Origin: an uncultured Oscillibacter sp.
GTDB taxonomy: Bacteria > Bacillota > Clostridia > Oscillospirales > Oscillospiraceae
Length of the DNA: 64,000 nt
Assembly: GCA_910578935.1 (NCBI GenBank)
Contig: CAJTSM010000002.1
Span: 1 to 64,000, forward strand
Direction: 5' to 3'
The translations under genes and the position numbers were made by a program. This document shows, piece after piece, positions 1 to 7,840 of the stretch (position 1 is the first letter of the stretch; every line of letters begins with the position of its first letter). The notes beneath the pieces were generated by a model that was given only the letters and a program-made list of their open reading frames with translations, was not told where the DNA came from and did no database searches.

Positions 1-228
1 TCTCTATAAAATGGTATCTAAACGGCATAGCCGCTTAAACCAACATAGAGCTATTTGTCATAGCTTCAAGCATTTTTTCAGTTGCTGCTTTCGGGAGAAT
101 TGACTCACTCCCTACTCACCCACAACCTTGGTTCTCTTATCGTGATTTCTCACAATTCGAGCTCCGTCTGGTGCTTTCTTTTCGTTACGTTGTTTAATTT
201 ACAAGGTACACGCCTCACCGGCGGAACG
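1..228 (-). other. rRNA operon leader (upstream of 16S)
   Basis: Read on the minus strand, this AT-rich stretch follows two strong promoters and contains a boxA/antitermination-like segment at 190-208 (TACCTTGTAAATTAAACAA), which resembles the segment found in Bacillota 16S leaders and 16S-23S spacers. The final bases (positions 1-11 on the minus strand, TTTTATAGAGA) match the usual lead-in to the 16S start AGAGTTTGATCC, so 16S should begin at or just past position 1. No protein-coding signal is visible. That an rRNA operon follows is inference, because its body lies outside the window. Confidence 0.7.
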
Positions 229-234
229 TTTGCT

Positions 235-263
235 ATTCTAGCACGCTCATCCCTGTTTGTCAA
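235..263 (-). promoter_or_regulatory. rRNA promoter P2 (proximal)
   Basis: On the minus strand there is a consensus TTGACA (258-263), a 17-base spacer and TAGAAT (235-240). It is near-identical in layout to a second promoter 104 bases further upstream. Transcription would start near 228 and run toward position 1. Confidence 0.85.
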
Positions 264-338
264 GCACTTTTTTGAGATTTTTTTCTTCTCTTTTCGCGCC
301 TGTCTTCCAGGTCCCATGCTATGAAATTTAGCTTCGCT

Positions 339-367
339 ATTCTATCACGTCTTTCGCGGTTTGTCAA
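339..367 (-). promoter_or_regulatory. rRNA promoter P1 (distal)
   Basis: Minus-strand TTGACA (362-367), 17-base spacer, TAGAAT (339-344). The bases around the -10 (GTGATAGAATAGC) closely match P2 (GTGCTAGAATAGC), which suggests a duplicated promoter unit, as is common for rRNA operons. Confidence 0.85.
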
Positions 368-444
368 GTGGTTTTTTTTCGACCCTTCTTGCCTTCAATC
401 CTTCAACCCCTTGCGCCCCAGCCGCCGTGTCAGACAGCTTTGTT

Positions 445-473
445 AGATTACCACGACCTTGCCCCTTTGTCAA
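445..473 (-). promoter_or_regulatory. possible third, decayed rRNA promoter
   Basis: Minus-strand TTGACA (468-473), 17-base spacer and a poor -10, TAATCT (445-450). It lies 106 bases upstream of P1 and keeps the same GTGnTA context, so it may be an older copy of the same unit that has lost its -10 consensus. Confidence 0.4.
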
Positions 474-596
474 TCCCTTTTTTTACTTTTTTCTCCCTTT
501 TTTTCGTTTCCTGGAATTCCCTTCCTTTTTCCCTTGCTTCCCCTCCTCTATCTCTGGCCGCTTTTGTAAATCTTCCTGTGCAAATCCAGCAGCTTG

Positions 597-605
597 TGTT
601 ATACT
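597..605 (+). promoter_or_regulatory. extended -10 promoter for the ATPase gene
   Basis: TG at 597-598 and TATACT at 600-605 form an extended -10. No good -35 is seen 17 bases upstream (TGTGCA). It is the best promoter candidate in the 480-690 interval, which otherwise holds only pyrimidine-rich sequence and no gene. Confidence 0.4.
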
Positions 606-696
606 GTTTCTTACGGTTCCCTCCACGATTATAAATATGTAAGGAAATATCCGGACCTTTTTATAACATAAGAATTTTGAAAAGGAGATGATCTCT

Positions 697-2952
697 TTGC
701 TGATTCGCCGCATGACCGCCACTTTCGGCAAGCTCCAAGAGCAAACGCTGGAGCTCCAAGACGGCCTGAACATTCTCCAAGCTCCCAATGAAACCGGCAA
801 ATCCACCTGGTGCGCCTTTCTTCTTTCCATGCTCTACGGCGTCAACACGAAGGAGCGGGACCGGGGCGGCGTCCTGGCGGATAAGAACCGCTATTCCCCC
901 TGGTCCGGCGCGCCCATGTCCGGCCGCCTGGATTGCCGGGTGGGAGAGGACGCGCTGGCTCTCTTCCGCGCCACCCGCCGGCAGGCCGCCCCCATGGGGG
1001 ACTTTCAGGCCCTCTACGCCGGCACCGCCGACCCGGTCCCCGGCCTCACCGGGGCCAACTGCGGCGAGACGCTCCTGGGCGTCAGCAGGGAGGTCTATGC
1101 CCGCAGCGCCTTTATCCGCCAGGGCGGCGTAACCGTCACCCAGGACCCGGGACTGGAACGGCGCATCGCCGCTCTCATCACCTCCGGTGAGGAGGATACC
1201 TCTTATTCGGAGGCGGTGGAGGCGCTGAAAAAGCAGTTAAACCGCCGCCGCCACAACAAAACCGGCCAGCTCCCCACCTTGGAAGCAGAACTCCAGGAGA
1301 CGGAGGCCCAGCTGGCCTCCCAGGCGGAGCTGACCCGCCAGCGGGAGAATTTGCTGGCCCGCTCGGCGGAGCTGGAATCCAGGGAAATCTCTTTAAAAGA
1401 GGAGCTGGCCGCCCAAGACCGCTGGGAACTCCATCGGAAACGGCTGGACCTCCAAAAAACGGAGGAGGCCGCCGCCCTGGCAGAGGAGAAAGCGGAAGCT
1501 CTCCGCCGCCGTCTGGAGGAAGAGGGCATCCCCGAAAACGATGTGACGGGCCGCCTTCGGGGAGCGATCGTGAACCTGAACACGGTCCGCAAAAGCGCGG
1601 AAAAGGCCCAAGAGGAGTCCGATGCCGCCAAAGCCGCCCTGACCCAGGCGGAGAAAGCTCTTTCCGCCAGTCCCTTCGCCGGGCAGACGGCGGAAGAGGC
1701 CCGGAAGTCCTCACAGGCGCTCCCCGCCACTTCGCTGAAGGCATGGGATTTCTGTTTAGCCGCCCTTGCCGCCGGCCTTTTTGCCGCCGCGGGCTTGGGC
1801 TTTTGGTCCGGTATGGACGGAATGGGCCCCCTCCAAGGATGGACTTATCTGCCCCTAGTCCCGCTGATTCTCGGCGCGGCAGCGCTGGCCTTCCTGCTCC
1901 TGAGGCGGCACGGCGTTAAAAAACACCGGGATACCCTCACTACCCGTTACGGCACCGTCAATCCTCAGGAAATCACCGCCCAGGCGGATGCCTACGCCGC
2001 CCTGCTGGCGGACCGGGACGCCGCCAAACAGGCCGCCTCCGCCAAGTCCGCCGCCGCCCAGGGCCTCTGGCAGTCCGTGGACGTGAACGCCGGCGGCATT
2101 TTGGAGGAGGTCCGCCGCTTCGCTCCCGCCGCCTATGACATTCCCAGCGCCGACGCGGCCCTCCGGGCCAGCGCCCTCCTCCGCAAGGAACTGGCAGAGG
2201 CGGAGAAGGCCGCTCATGAGGCCCGCCTCCGGGCGGAGTTCCAGTCCGGGGAAGCCCCCGAACCCGTGGACTCGGATGCTCCTCCTCTTCTTCCGCCGGA
2301 GCGGGGACGGGATGCCGTAACGGAAGAGTTGGAAACCGTCCAGGCAGACCTGACCGCCCTCCGCTCCAGCCTGGACCGTATTGCCGGGCGGCTTCACGCC
2401 GCCGGGGACCCTCTGGCCCTCCGGGCCGCCGCTGAACGGCTCACGGATGAGATCGCCGCCCTGGAGGCGGAGTATGCCGCCATCGAGCTGGCCATATCCA
2501 CCCTGGCCCGCGCCAACACCCAGCTCCAGGGCCGCTTTTCCCCCGCCCTGGGGAAACGGGCCGCGGAGATTTTCGGCGGTTTGACCGGCGGGGCCTATAC
2601 CGGCGTCATCCTGGATAAAGCCCTCCATGTCTCGGCGGAGCCCGCAGGTACCGGCGTGCCCCGGGACGCGGGGTATCTCTCCGCCGGGGCGGTGGACCAG
2701 CTGTACCTGGCGGTCCGCCTGGCGGTCTGCGATTTGGTCCTGCCGCCTGAATATGCCGTCCCCATCGTCCTGGACGACGCTCTGGCCAGTTTTGACGACG
2801 CCCGCTGCGCCGCCGCCCTGGCCTATCTCCGAAAAAAGGCGGAAACGCGGCAGATCCTGCTTTTCACCTGCCACAGCCGCGAGGCCGCCTTTTTCCGGGA
2901 TGACCCCGCCGTTTCCATCCAGGTCTTGACGGCCCCGGCGGAGAGGGTATAG
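697..2952 (+). CDS. YhaN-like AAA ATPase (SMC/RecN/SbcC type)
   Basis: This is a 751-residue ABC/SMC-class ATPase. A Walker A region (PNETGKST) lies near residues 30-37, followed by long alpha-helical, Ala/Glu/Arg-rich coiled coil. Two hydrophobic segments lie at about 345-405, a feature of YhaN-type proteins. The C-terminal ATPase half has a signature-like LSAGAVDQLYLA and a Walker B-like VLDDALASFDD. I place the start at TTG 697 because AGGAG at 683-687 abuts the upstream in-frame ATG at 688, leaving no spacing; the TTG gives 9 bases. Known relatives act with an SbcD/YhaM-type nuclease in DNA repair, but no such partner is next to it here. The upstream neighbour is the divergent rRNA operon and the downstream neighbour is mrp. 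Confidence 0.75.
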   Translation: MLIRRMTATFGKLQEQTLELQDGLNILQAPNETGKSTWCAFLLSMLYGVNTKERDRGGVLADKNRYSPWSGAPMSGRLDCRVGEDALALFRATRRQAAPMGDFQALYAGTADPVPGLTGANCGETLLGVSREVYARSAFIRQGGVTVTQDPGLERRIAALITSGEEDTSYSEAVEALKKQLNRRRHNKTGQLPTLEAELQETEAQLASQAELTRQRENLLARSAELESREISLKEELAAQDRWELHRKRLDLQKTEEAAALAEEKAEALRRRLEEEGIPENDVTGRLRGAIVNLNTVRKSAEKAQEESDAAKAALTQAEKALSASPFAGQTAEEARKSSQALPATSLKAWDFCLAALAAGLFAAAGLGFWSGMDGMGPLQGWTYLPLVPLILGAAALAFLLLRRHGVKKHRDTLTTRYGTVNPQEITAQADAYAALLADRDAAKQAASAKSAAAQGLWQSVDVNAGGILEEVRRFAPAAYDIPSADAALRASALLRKELAEAEKAAHEARLRAEFQSGEAPEPVDSDAPPLLPPERGRDAVTEELETVQADLTALRSSLDRIAGRLHAAGDPLALRAAAERLTDEIAALEAEYAAIELAISTLARANTQLQGRFSPALGKRAAEIFGGLTGGAYTGVILDKALHVSAEPAGTGVPRDAGYLSAGAVDQLYLAVRLAVCDLVLPPEYAVPIVLDDALASFDDARCAAALAYLRKKAETRQILLFTCHSREAAFFRDDPAVSIQVLTAPAERV

Positions 2953-2991
2953 AATAAAATTATTTATTTGATAAAAGAGGAGATCGTTGCC

Positions 2992-3813
2992 ATGAGCGAA
3001 TGCACCCACGACTGCTCCACCTGCGGCGAGTCCTGCGCGGACCGCCAGGAGCCCCAGTCCCTTTTAAAAGAGCTGAATCCTCACGCCCGGGTGGGGAGGG
3101 TCTTCGGCGTCGTCTCCGGCAAAGGCGGCGTCGGCAAGTCCATGGTCACCAGCCAGCTGGCGGTGACCATGCGCCGCCGGGGCCACGCCGCCGGAATTCT
3201 GGACGCGGACGTCACCGGCCCTTCCATTCCCAAGGCCTTTGGCGTTCACGGCCAGGCCGTGGGCGGCGAGGATGGCATCTACCCCATGGAATCCCGCACC
3301 GGCATCCAGATGATGAGCACGAACCTGCTCCTGCCCAATGAGACGGACCCGGTGATCTGGCGGGGACCGGTCATCTCCGGCGTGGTCCAGCAGTTCTGGA
3401 CCGATGTCCTTTGGAACTGCGACTATCTCTTTGTCGACATGCCTCCCGGCACCGGAGACGTGTCTCTCTCCGTCTTCCAGTCCATCCCTCTGGACGGCAT
3501 CGTCGTGGTGGCCTCCCCCCAGGAGCTGGTTTCCATGGTGGTGGAAAAGGCCGTAAAGATGGCGGAGATGATGGAGGTCCCCATCGTAGGCCTCATTGAA
3601 AATATGAGCTATGTCCTCTGCCCGGACTGCGGCAAGAAATTCCGCCTCTTTGGCGAGGGCAAGACGGCGGAGGCCGCCAAGCGCCACCATCTGCCCTTGC
3701 TTGCCGAGATGCCCCTTGATCCGGCCCTGGCCGCCCTGGCGGACGCGGGGAATATCGAGGACTTTCAGGGCAGCTGGCTGGACGCCGCCGCCGACCTGCT
3801 GGAGAAAAAATAA
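2992..3813 (+). CDS. mrp: Mrp/NBP35-family iron-sulfur cluster carrier ATPase
   Basis: This 273-residue P-loop ATPase of the Mrp/ApbC/NBP35 family is expected to bind and transfer [4Fe-4S] clusters in the cytoplasm. The deviant Walker A GKGGVGKS is about 45 residues in, followed by the family pattern DADVTGPSIPKAFG and DMPPGTGD. It has a cysteine-rich N-terminus (CTHDCSTCGESC) and a CPDC pair near residue 210, both typical cluster ligands. The start is ATG 2992 with AGAGGAG 9 bases upstream; an in-frame TTG at 2968 lacks a ribosome binding site. It is 39 bases after the ATPase gene and may share its transcript. Confidence 0.93.
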   Translation: MSECTHDCSTCGESCADRQEPQSLLKELNPHARVGRVFGVVSGKGGVGKSMVTSQLAVTMRRRGHAAGILDADVTGPSIPKAFGVHGQAVGGEDGIYPMESRTGIQMMSTNLLLPNETDPVIWRGPVISGVVQQFWTDVLWNCDYLFVDMPPGTGDVSLSVFQSIPLDGIVVVASPQELVSMVVEKAVKMAEMMEVPIVGLIENMSYVLCPDCGKKFRLFGEGKTAEAAKRHHLPLLAEMPLDPALAALADAGNIEDFQGSWLDAAADLLEKK

Positions 3814-3817
3814 GCCT

Positions 3818-3866
3818 GCCCCGCGCTTCGCTCCCGGGAACTCTCGGGGCGGGGCGCGGCCTTTTC
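3818..3866 (+). terminator. probable terminator after mrp
   Basis: GC-rich inverted repeat (CCGCGC at 3822-3827 with GCGCGG at 3854-3859, or GCCCCGC with GCGGGGC) followed by CCTTTTC. The loop is long, so efficiency is uncertain. Confidence 0.45.
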
Positions 3867-3953
3867 TCCAAAAATATGTACTGACCGCACAAGGCTCCCC
3901 GCCCCGTTTTTGTGGGGAACGGCAATTGCAAAACCCGCCCTGATTCGACATAA

Positions 3954-4136
3954 TATAGTCAGTAAAGTTGAAAAATGGCTGTTTTCCATTTTTCAGCGGT
4001 CCGGCTTGCCGCCGGACCGTGCGCAGCGCGCGCGTTTACAGAACTATAAAGTCAAATAAACCGGCCGCCTCCTGCGGCCCCGGCGAAATTCGCCGGTGAA
4101 AAGCATCTTTGATGCGTTTCAAGTTTATTGACTATA
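3954..4136. mobile_element. MITE-like element with 21-bp terminal inverted repeats
   Basis: A 183-bp non-coding unit in the 357-bp gap between mrp and xpt. The left end (3954-3974, TATAGTCAGTAAAGTTGAAAA) and the right end (4116-4136, inverted) match at 18 of 21 positions, and both ends terminate in TA, as for Tc1/mariner/IS630-type elements that duplicate TA. A partial extra copy of the end sequence lies inside at 4044-4062. Between the ends are several near-perfect hairpins: GAAAAATGG/CCATTTTTC, GGTCCGGC/GCCGGACC, GGCCGC/GCGGCC, CCGGCGAA/TTCGCCGG and GCATC/GATGC. No transposase is encoded, so mobility in trans is inferred. Confidence 0.55.
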
Positions 4137-4138
4137 GT
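4109..4138 (+). promoter_or_regulatory. possible xpt promoter at the MITE right end
   Basis: TTGATG (4109-4114), 18-base spacer, TATAGT (4133-4138). The -10 straddles the right end of the MITE-like element, so the insertion may have supplied or changed the xpt promoter. No purine riboswitch motif is present in this leader. Confidence 0.35.
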
Positions 4139-4170
4139 GGGTAACAATATGACATAAGGAGGAACGCACC

Positions 4171-4746
4171 ATGCAGGAGCTGAAAGACCGCATTGTCAAG
4201 GAGGGCAAGGTCCTTCCCGGAAACATCATCAAGGTGGACGGATTCCTGAATCACCGCATTGACACGGAGCTGATGGACCACATCGCCGAAGAGTTTGGGC
4301 GGCACTTCGACATGGCCGCCGTGGACGTGGTCCTCACCGCCGAGGCCAGCGGCATCGCCCTGGCCGCCGTGGTGGCCCGGCATTTTGGAAAACCCATGAT
4401 TTTTGCCAAAAAGGCCAAAAGCGACAACATTGAAGGCGGCCTGTATCAAAGCGACATCTTCTCGTATACTTACAAAAAGAAGGTCACCCTCCTGGTCAGC
4501 AAGGAGTGGCTCCACCCTGGGGACCGGGTGCTGGTGGTGGACGACTTCATGGCCAACGGCGAGGCCATGCGGGGCCTGTGCGACATCGTGGAAAAGGCCG
4601 GAGCAAAGCTCGTCGGCATCGGCTGCGCCGTGGAGAAGGGCTTCCAGGGCGGCGGCGACCGCCTTCGCCAGGCGGGGGTAAATCTCCATTCCCTGGCCGT
4701 CATCGAGTCCGCCGAACCCGGCAACATCGTCTTCCGGGAGGAATAA
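4171..4746 (+). CDS. xpt: xanthine phosphoribosyltransferase
   Basis: This 191-residue enzyme converts xanthine plus PRPP to XMP in purine salvage. The N-terminal MQELKDRIVKEGKVLPGNIIKVDGF, the TAEASGIALA segment and the PRPP-binding loop VLVVDDFMANGEAM (about residues 123-136) are characteristic of Xpt and its length is standard. The start is ATG 4171 with AAGGAGG upstream. Its product XMP is the substrate of GuaA, encoded 740 bases downstream. In Bacillus, xpt is controlled by a guanine riboswitch; I see none here, only the MITE-like element. Confidence 0.95.
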   Translation: MQELKDRIVKEGKVLPGNIIKVDGFLNHRIDTELMDHIAEEFGRHFDMAAVDVVLTAEASGIALAAVVARHFGKPMIFAKKAKSDNIEGGLYQSDIFSYTYKKKVTLLVSKEWLHPGDRVLVVDDFMANGEAMRGLCDIVEKAGAKLVGIGCAVEKGFQGGGDRLRQAGVNLHSLAVIESAEPGNIVFREE

Positions 4747-4822
4747 CCTCCCCGTCCCGCGAAACCTCCCCGCTCCTTTTCTCGTCTTCATGCATAGACC
4801 AATCTGAAAAGGAGGCTTTCCC

Positions 4823-5458
4823 ATGAAACGAATCCTTGCCCTGCTCCCGCTTTGCCTGGCGGCCCTGCTGCTCCTCCCCTCCTGCCGGGGCGGTGCGTCC
4901 GAGAGCTCCGAATCCGCCAAGCCCGTCATCTACCTCTACCCGGAGGAGGAGACGGAAATCACCGTCCGCCTGGACTATGACGGCATCCTGACCTGCGCCT
5001 ATCCCGCCTACAGCGGCGGCTGGACCGTCACCGCCTCCCCGGACGGCACGCTGACGGACGCGTCCGGCCAGACTTATACCTACCTCTACTGGGAGGGCGT
5101 AACCCAAACCGAATACGACTTCTCCCAGGGTTTCTGCGTCCCCGGCCGGGACACCGCCGCCTTTTTGGAATGCGCCCTGGCCCAGCTGGGCCTCACCCGC
5201 CGGGAGGCCAACGAGTTCATCGTCTACTGGCTCCCCCAAATGGAGCCGAACCCCTATAATCTGATTGCCTTCCAGTCCGCCGCCTACACGGACTCCGCCC
5301 GCCTGACCATTGTCCCGGAGCCGGACAGCGTTCTTCGGGTCTTCCTGGCTTGGAAGCCTCTGGAGGCCCCCATGGATCTCCCGCCCCAGGACCTCCCCGC
5401 CTTTGAACGCGCCGGTTTCACCGTGGTGGAGTGGGGCGGAGCGGAGCTGTCCCCTTAA
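4823..5458 (+). CDS. secreted lipoprotein of unknown function
   Basis: This 211-residue protein has a type II signal peptide: KR near the start, a hydrophobic stretch LLPLCLAALLLL and a lipobox-like LPSC with Cys at about 21. After a Ser/Glu-rich linker comes a globular domain opening with KPVIYLYPEEETEITVRL, a phrase I associate with uncharacterised extracellular domains of beta-sandwich character. It also contains many aromatic residues. A strong AAAGGAGG precedes the ATG. It sits between xpt and guaA on the same strand with short gaps, so it is probably co-transcribed, but nothing in it suggests a purine role. Confidence 0.75.
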   Translation: MKRILALLPLCLAALLLLPSCRGGASESSESAKPVIYLYPEEETEITVRLDYDGILTCAYPAYSGGWTVTASPDGTLTDASGQTYTYLYWEGVTQTEYDFSQGFCVPGRDTAAFLECALAQLGLTRREANEFIVYWLPQMEPNPYNLIAFQSAAYTDSARLTIVPEPDSVLRVFLAWKPLEAPMDLPPQDLPAFERAGFTVVEWGGAELSP

Positions 5459-5486
5459 CGAAACCTGAAGATAAGGAAGTGTCCCT

Positions 5487-7028
5487 ATGTCCCACCAAAC
5501 CGTTATCGTCCTGGACTTCGGCGGCCAGTACAACCAGCTCATCGCCCGCCGGGTCCGGGAGCAGGGGGTCTACTGCGAGGTCAGGCCCCATACCACCCCT
5601 GTAGAGGACCTGAAAGCCCTCTCCCCGATCGGCGTCATCTTCACCGGCGGCCCCGGCAGCGTCTACGACCCCTCCGCTCCCCAGGCGGACCCGGCCCTGT
5701 TCCGGCTGGGCGTGCCCATCCTGGGCATCTGCTACGGCTGCCAGCTCCTGGCCCACCATCTGGGCGGCAAAGTGGCCCCCGCCCAGGGCGATTCCGCCCG
5801 GGAGTACGGCAAAACCGCAACCTCCTTTGAAACAGACTGCAAGCTCTTCCGGGGCCTTCCCGCCCAGAGCGTCACCTGGATGAGCCACGGGGACTACATG
5901 GAGAAGGTCCCCGACGGTTTCCGGCTGACGGCCCGCAGCGCCGCCTGTCCCAACGTGGCCATCGCGGACGAGGACCGGGGCTTTTACGGCGTCCAGTTCC
6001 ACCCGGAGGTGAACCACACGGAGCAGGGCGCGGCCATGCTCCGAAACTTCCTCTACGAGGTCTGCGGCGCTGTGGGAGACTGGACCATGGAGGATTACAA
6101 AGAAACCGCCGTCCGCCGCCTCCGGGAGAAGATTGGAGGCGGGAAGGTCCTCCTGGCCCTCAGCGGCGGGGTGGACAGCTCCGTGGCCGCGGCCCTGCTG
6201 GCGGAAGCCGTGGGGCGGCAGTTGACCTGTGTCTTTGTGGATCACGGCCTCATGCGCTTGAACGAAGGGAACGAGGTGGAATCCGCCTTTTCCCACTGGG
6301 ACATCCAATTTATCCGTGTCAACGCGGAGGACCGCTTCCTGGCAAAGCTCGCCGGCGTGACCGAGCCGGAGGCCAAGCGTAAAATCATCGGCCAGGAGTT
6401 CATCCGGGTCTTCGAGACAGAGGCCAAAAAGATCGGCCGGGTGGACTACCTGGCCCAGGGCACCATCTACCCCGACGTCATCGAATCCGGAGCGGGAGAC
6501 GCCGCCGTCATCAAGAGCCACCACAACGTGGGGGGCCTGCCGGACTACGTGGACTTCAAGGAGATTGTAGAACCCCTGCGGCTCCTTTTTAAAGACGAGG
6601 TCCGAAGCTTGGGCCGGGAGCTGGGCCTCCCGGAATACCTGGTAAGCCGCCAGCCCTTCCCCGGTCCCGGCCTTGCCATCCGCTGCATCGGCGAAGTGAC
6701 AAGGGAGAAACTGGACCTTCTTCGCAAGGCGGATTTCATTTTCCGGGACGAGATTGCCCAAGCGGGCCTTGCCGGAACCATGGACCAGTACTTCGCCGTG
6801 CTGACGAACCTGCGCAGCGTAGGGGTCATGGGGGACGGCCGGACCTATGACTACGCACTGGCCCTTCGCAGCGTCACCACCAGCGACTTCATGACGGCGG
6901 ACTGGGCCCGGATTCCCTACGAAGTTCTGGACCGGGTCAGCGTCCGGGTGGTAAACGAGGTGCCTCAGATCAACCGGGTGCTCTATGACATCACCTCCAA
7001 ACCCCCGGCGACCATTGAATACGAATAA
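5487..7028 (+). CDS. guaA: GMP synthase (glutamine-hydrolysing)
   Basis: This 513-residue two-domain enzyme aminates XMP to GMP using glutamine and ATP. The N-terminal class I amidotransferase domain (about 1-190) contains the nucleophile motif GICYGCQL and the catalytic pair FHPEVNHTE. The PP-loop ATP pyrophosphatase motif SGGVDSS lies near 226-232, and the C-terminal dimerisation domain ends in the typical RVLYDITSKPPATIEYE. Length and motifs are complete. The 3' end of guaA is a known integration site for some genomic islands, and the sequence directly downstream here is indeed foreign in base composition. Confidence 0.98.
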   Translation: MSHQTVIVLDFGGQYNQLIARRVREQGVYCEVRPHTTPVEDLKALSPIGVIFTGGPGSVYDPSAPQADPALFRLGVPILGICYGCQLLAHHLGGKVAPAQGDSAREYGKTATSFETDCKLFRGLPAQSVTWMSHGDYMEKVPDGFRLTARSAACPNVAIADEDRGFYGVQFHPEVNHTEQGAAMLRNFLYEVCGAVGDWTMEDYKETAVRRLREKIGGGKVLLALSGGVDSSVAAALLAEAVGRQLTCVFVDHGLMRLNEGNEVESAFSHWDIQFIRVNAEDRFLAKLAGVTEPEAKRKIIGQEFIRVFETEAKKIGRVDYLAQGTIYPDVIESGAGDAAVIKSHHNVGGLPDYVDFKEIVEPLRLLFKDEVRSLGRELGLPEYLVSRQPFPGPGLAIRCIGEVTREKLDLLRKADFIFRDEIAQAGLAGTMDQYFAVLTNLRSVGVMGDGRTYDYALALRSVTTSDFMTADWARIPYEVLDRVSVRVVNEVPQINRVLYDITSKPPATIEYE

Positions 7029-7195
7029 GTTTTTGAAGTCTCAAATCCATTGCGGTGCAACGCTTTCCTGGTTTTTCGTCCTTCTTTTGATAACGATTTG
7101 ATAACGTCCCCCATGGGCCATATCACTCTGAATTCCCGGTGGATTGCAGGTGAAAAATATTCCTTTGCGGCTTGCGGGTGACAAAAACCATATTA

Positions 7196-7233
7196 GAAAG
7201 CCCTTACCGATGGCAACGTCGGTAAGGGCTTTC
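7196..7233. terminator. 15-bp perfect hairpin downstream of guaA
   Basis: GAAAGCCCTTACCGA (7196-7210) pairs perfectly with TCGGTAAGGGCTTTC (7219-7233) around an 8-base loop. There is only a short T stretch on either side. It may terminate guaA transcripts or belong to the decayed mobile element that follows. The surrounding 7029-7317 interval holds no convincing gene; two TTTGATAACG copies lie at about 7086-7105. Confidence 0.45.
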
Positions 7234-7317
7234 CTGCCGTCTGTCAGTCTTTGCCCTGCCTGTCTTTGAAGGCCGCTGTCAAGGCGTCGCTCAATTCCTT
7301 GGGCGGAACTTTGACCC

Positions 7318-7731
7318 ATGGAGCAGTTGGCGGCGCAGTTCTCCGACGACCCGGAGCAGATATTGCCGGAGCCTGGGCCGTTGGAGAGCGCCAAGTCCTA
7401 CCGGGAGAAAAAGGCAAAGCCCCTACTCGCCAAGATCGTCAAAGTGCTGCGCTCCTTGTATCGGGCCTATGTTGAGCTAAAAGGGAAGTATGAGTGTTTG
7501 CAGGGCGACTATGGACAGGCCAGGGAGGGCAACGAGCGATTGTCTGACCGCTTGCAGGAGGTGAAGTTAGAGAACAAGGCCCTACGGGGGACTGTTGCCG
7601 ACTTTGAGCGAGTGAAGCGGGCTTTCGGCCCGGAGGAAGTAGAGCGGGCCGTGGAGGACGCAAAGCGGCAGGAGGCGCAAGAGCGGAAGCAAAGGAAAGC
7701 AAAGCGGAAGTTTAGCCGGGGGGCGAGGTAA
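7318..7731 (+). pseudogene. remnant of a Pre/Mob-type mobilisation protein (C-terminal part)
   Basis: This 137-residue frame is highly charged and coiled-coil-like. The segment ENKALRGTVADFERVKRAFG followed by a Lys/Arg/Glu-rich tail resembles the C-terminal region of plasmid recombination/mobilisation (Pre/Mob) relaxases. The catalytic N-terminal half is absent, a stop codon lies just upstream in the same frame, and no ribosome binding site precedes the ATG. I therefore read it as a broken leftover of a mobilisable element inserted after guaA. An intact small coiled-coil protein is the alternative. Confidence 0.5.
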
Positions 7732-7736
7732 CGGAC

Positions 7737-7772
7737 AACAGGAGGGTGTTCCAGAGAGCGCCCTCTTGTTTT
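7737..7772 (+). terminator. terminator after the mobilisation remnant
   Basis: AACAGGAGGG (7737-7746) pairs with CCCTCTTGTT (7761-7770), with one G-T pair, and is followed by TT. It is a typical rho-independent layout. Confidence 0.6.
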
Positions 7773-7776
7773 ATAC

Positions 7777-7805
7777 TTGTCGGCAGGTGTATTTTCTGCT
7801 ACAAT
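7777..7805 (+). promoter_or_regulatory. promoter for the AT-rich membrane protein gene
   Basis: TTGTCG (7777-7782), 17-base spacer ending in TGC, TACAAT (7800-7805). Start of transcription is expected near 7812, just ahead of the 7841 gene. Confidence 0.6.
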
Positions 7806-7840
7806 GAAAATGATAAAAATGACATTGGAGTTGTATGCTA

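Noticed and set aside
82..642. Short plus-strand frames in the first 650 bases
   Set aside because: They are Phe/Leu/Ser/Pro-rich readings of pyrimidine tracts over the rRNA promoter region, without ribosome binding sites.
3870..4170. Guanine/xanthine riboswitch before xpt
   Set aside because: The conserved core (ATAATC...GTTTCTACC...GACTATG-type layout) is absent; the hairpins belong to the MITE-like element.
7244..7312. Minus-strand peptide ending VPPKELSDALTAAFKDRQ just right of a hairpin
   Set aside because: It looks gene-like and is followed by a terminator-shaped stem, but it is about 23 residues, has no start and abuts the plus-strand mobilisation remnant; kept only as a possible second gene fragment.
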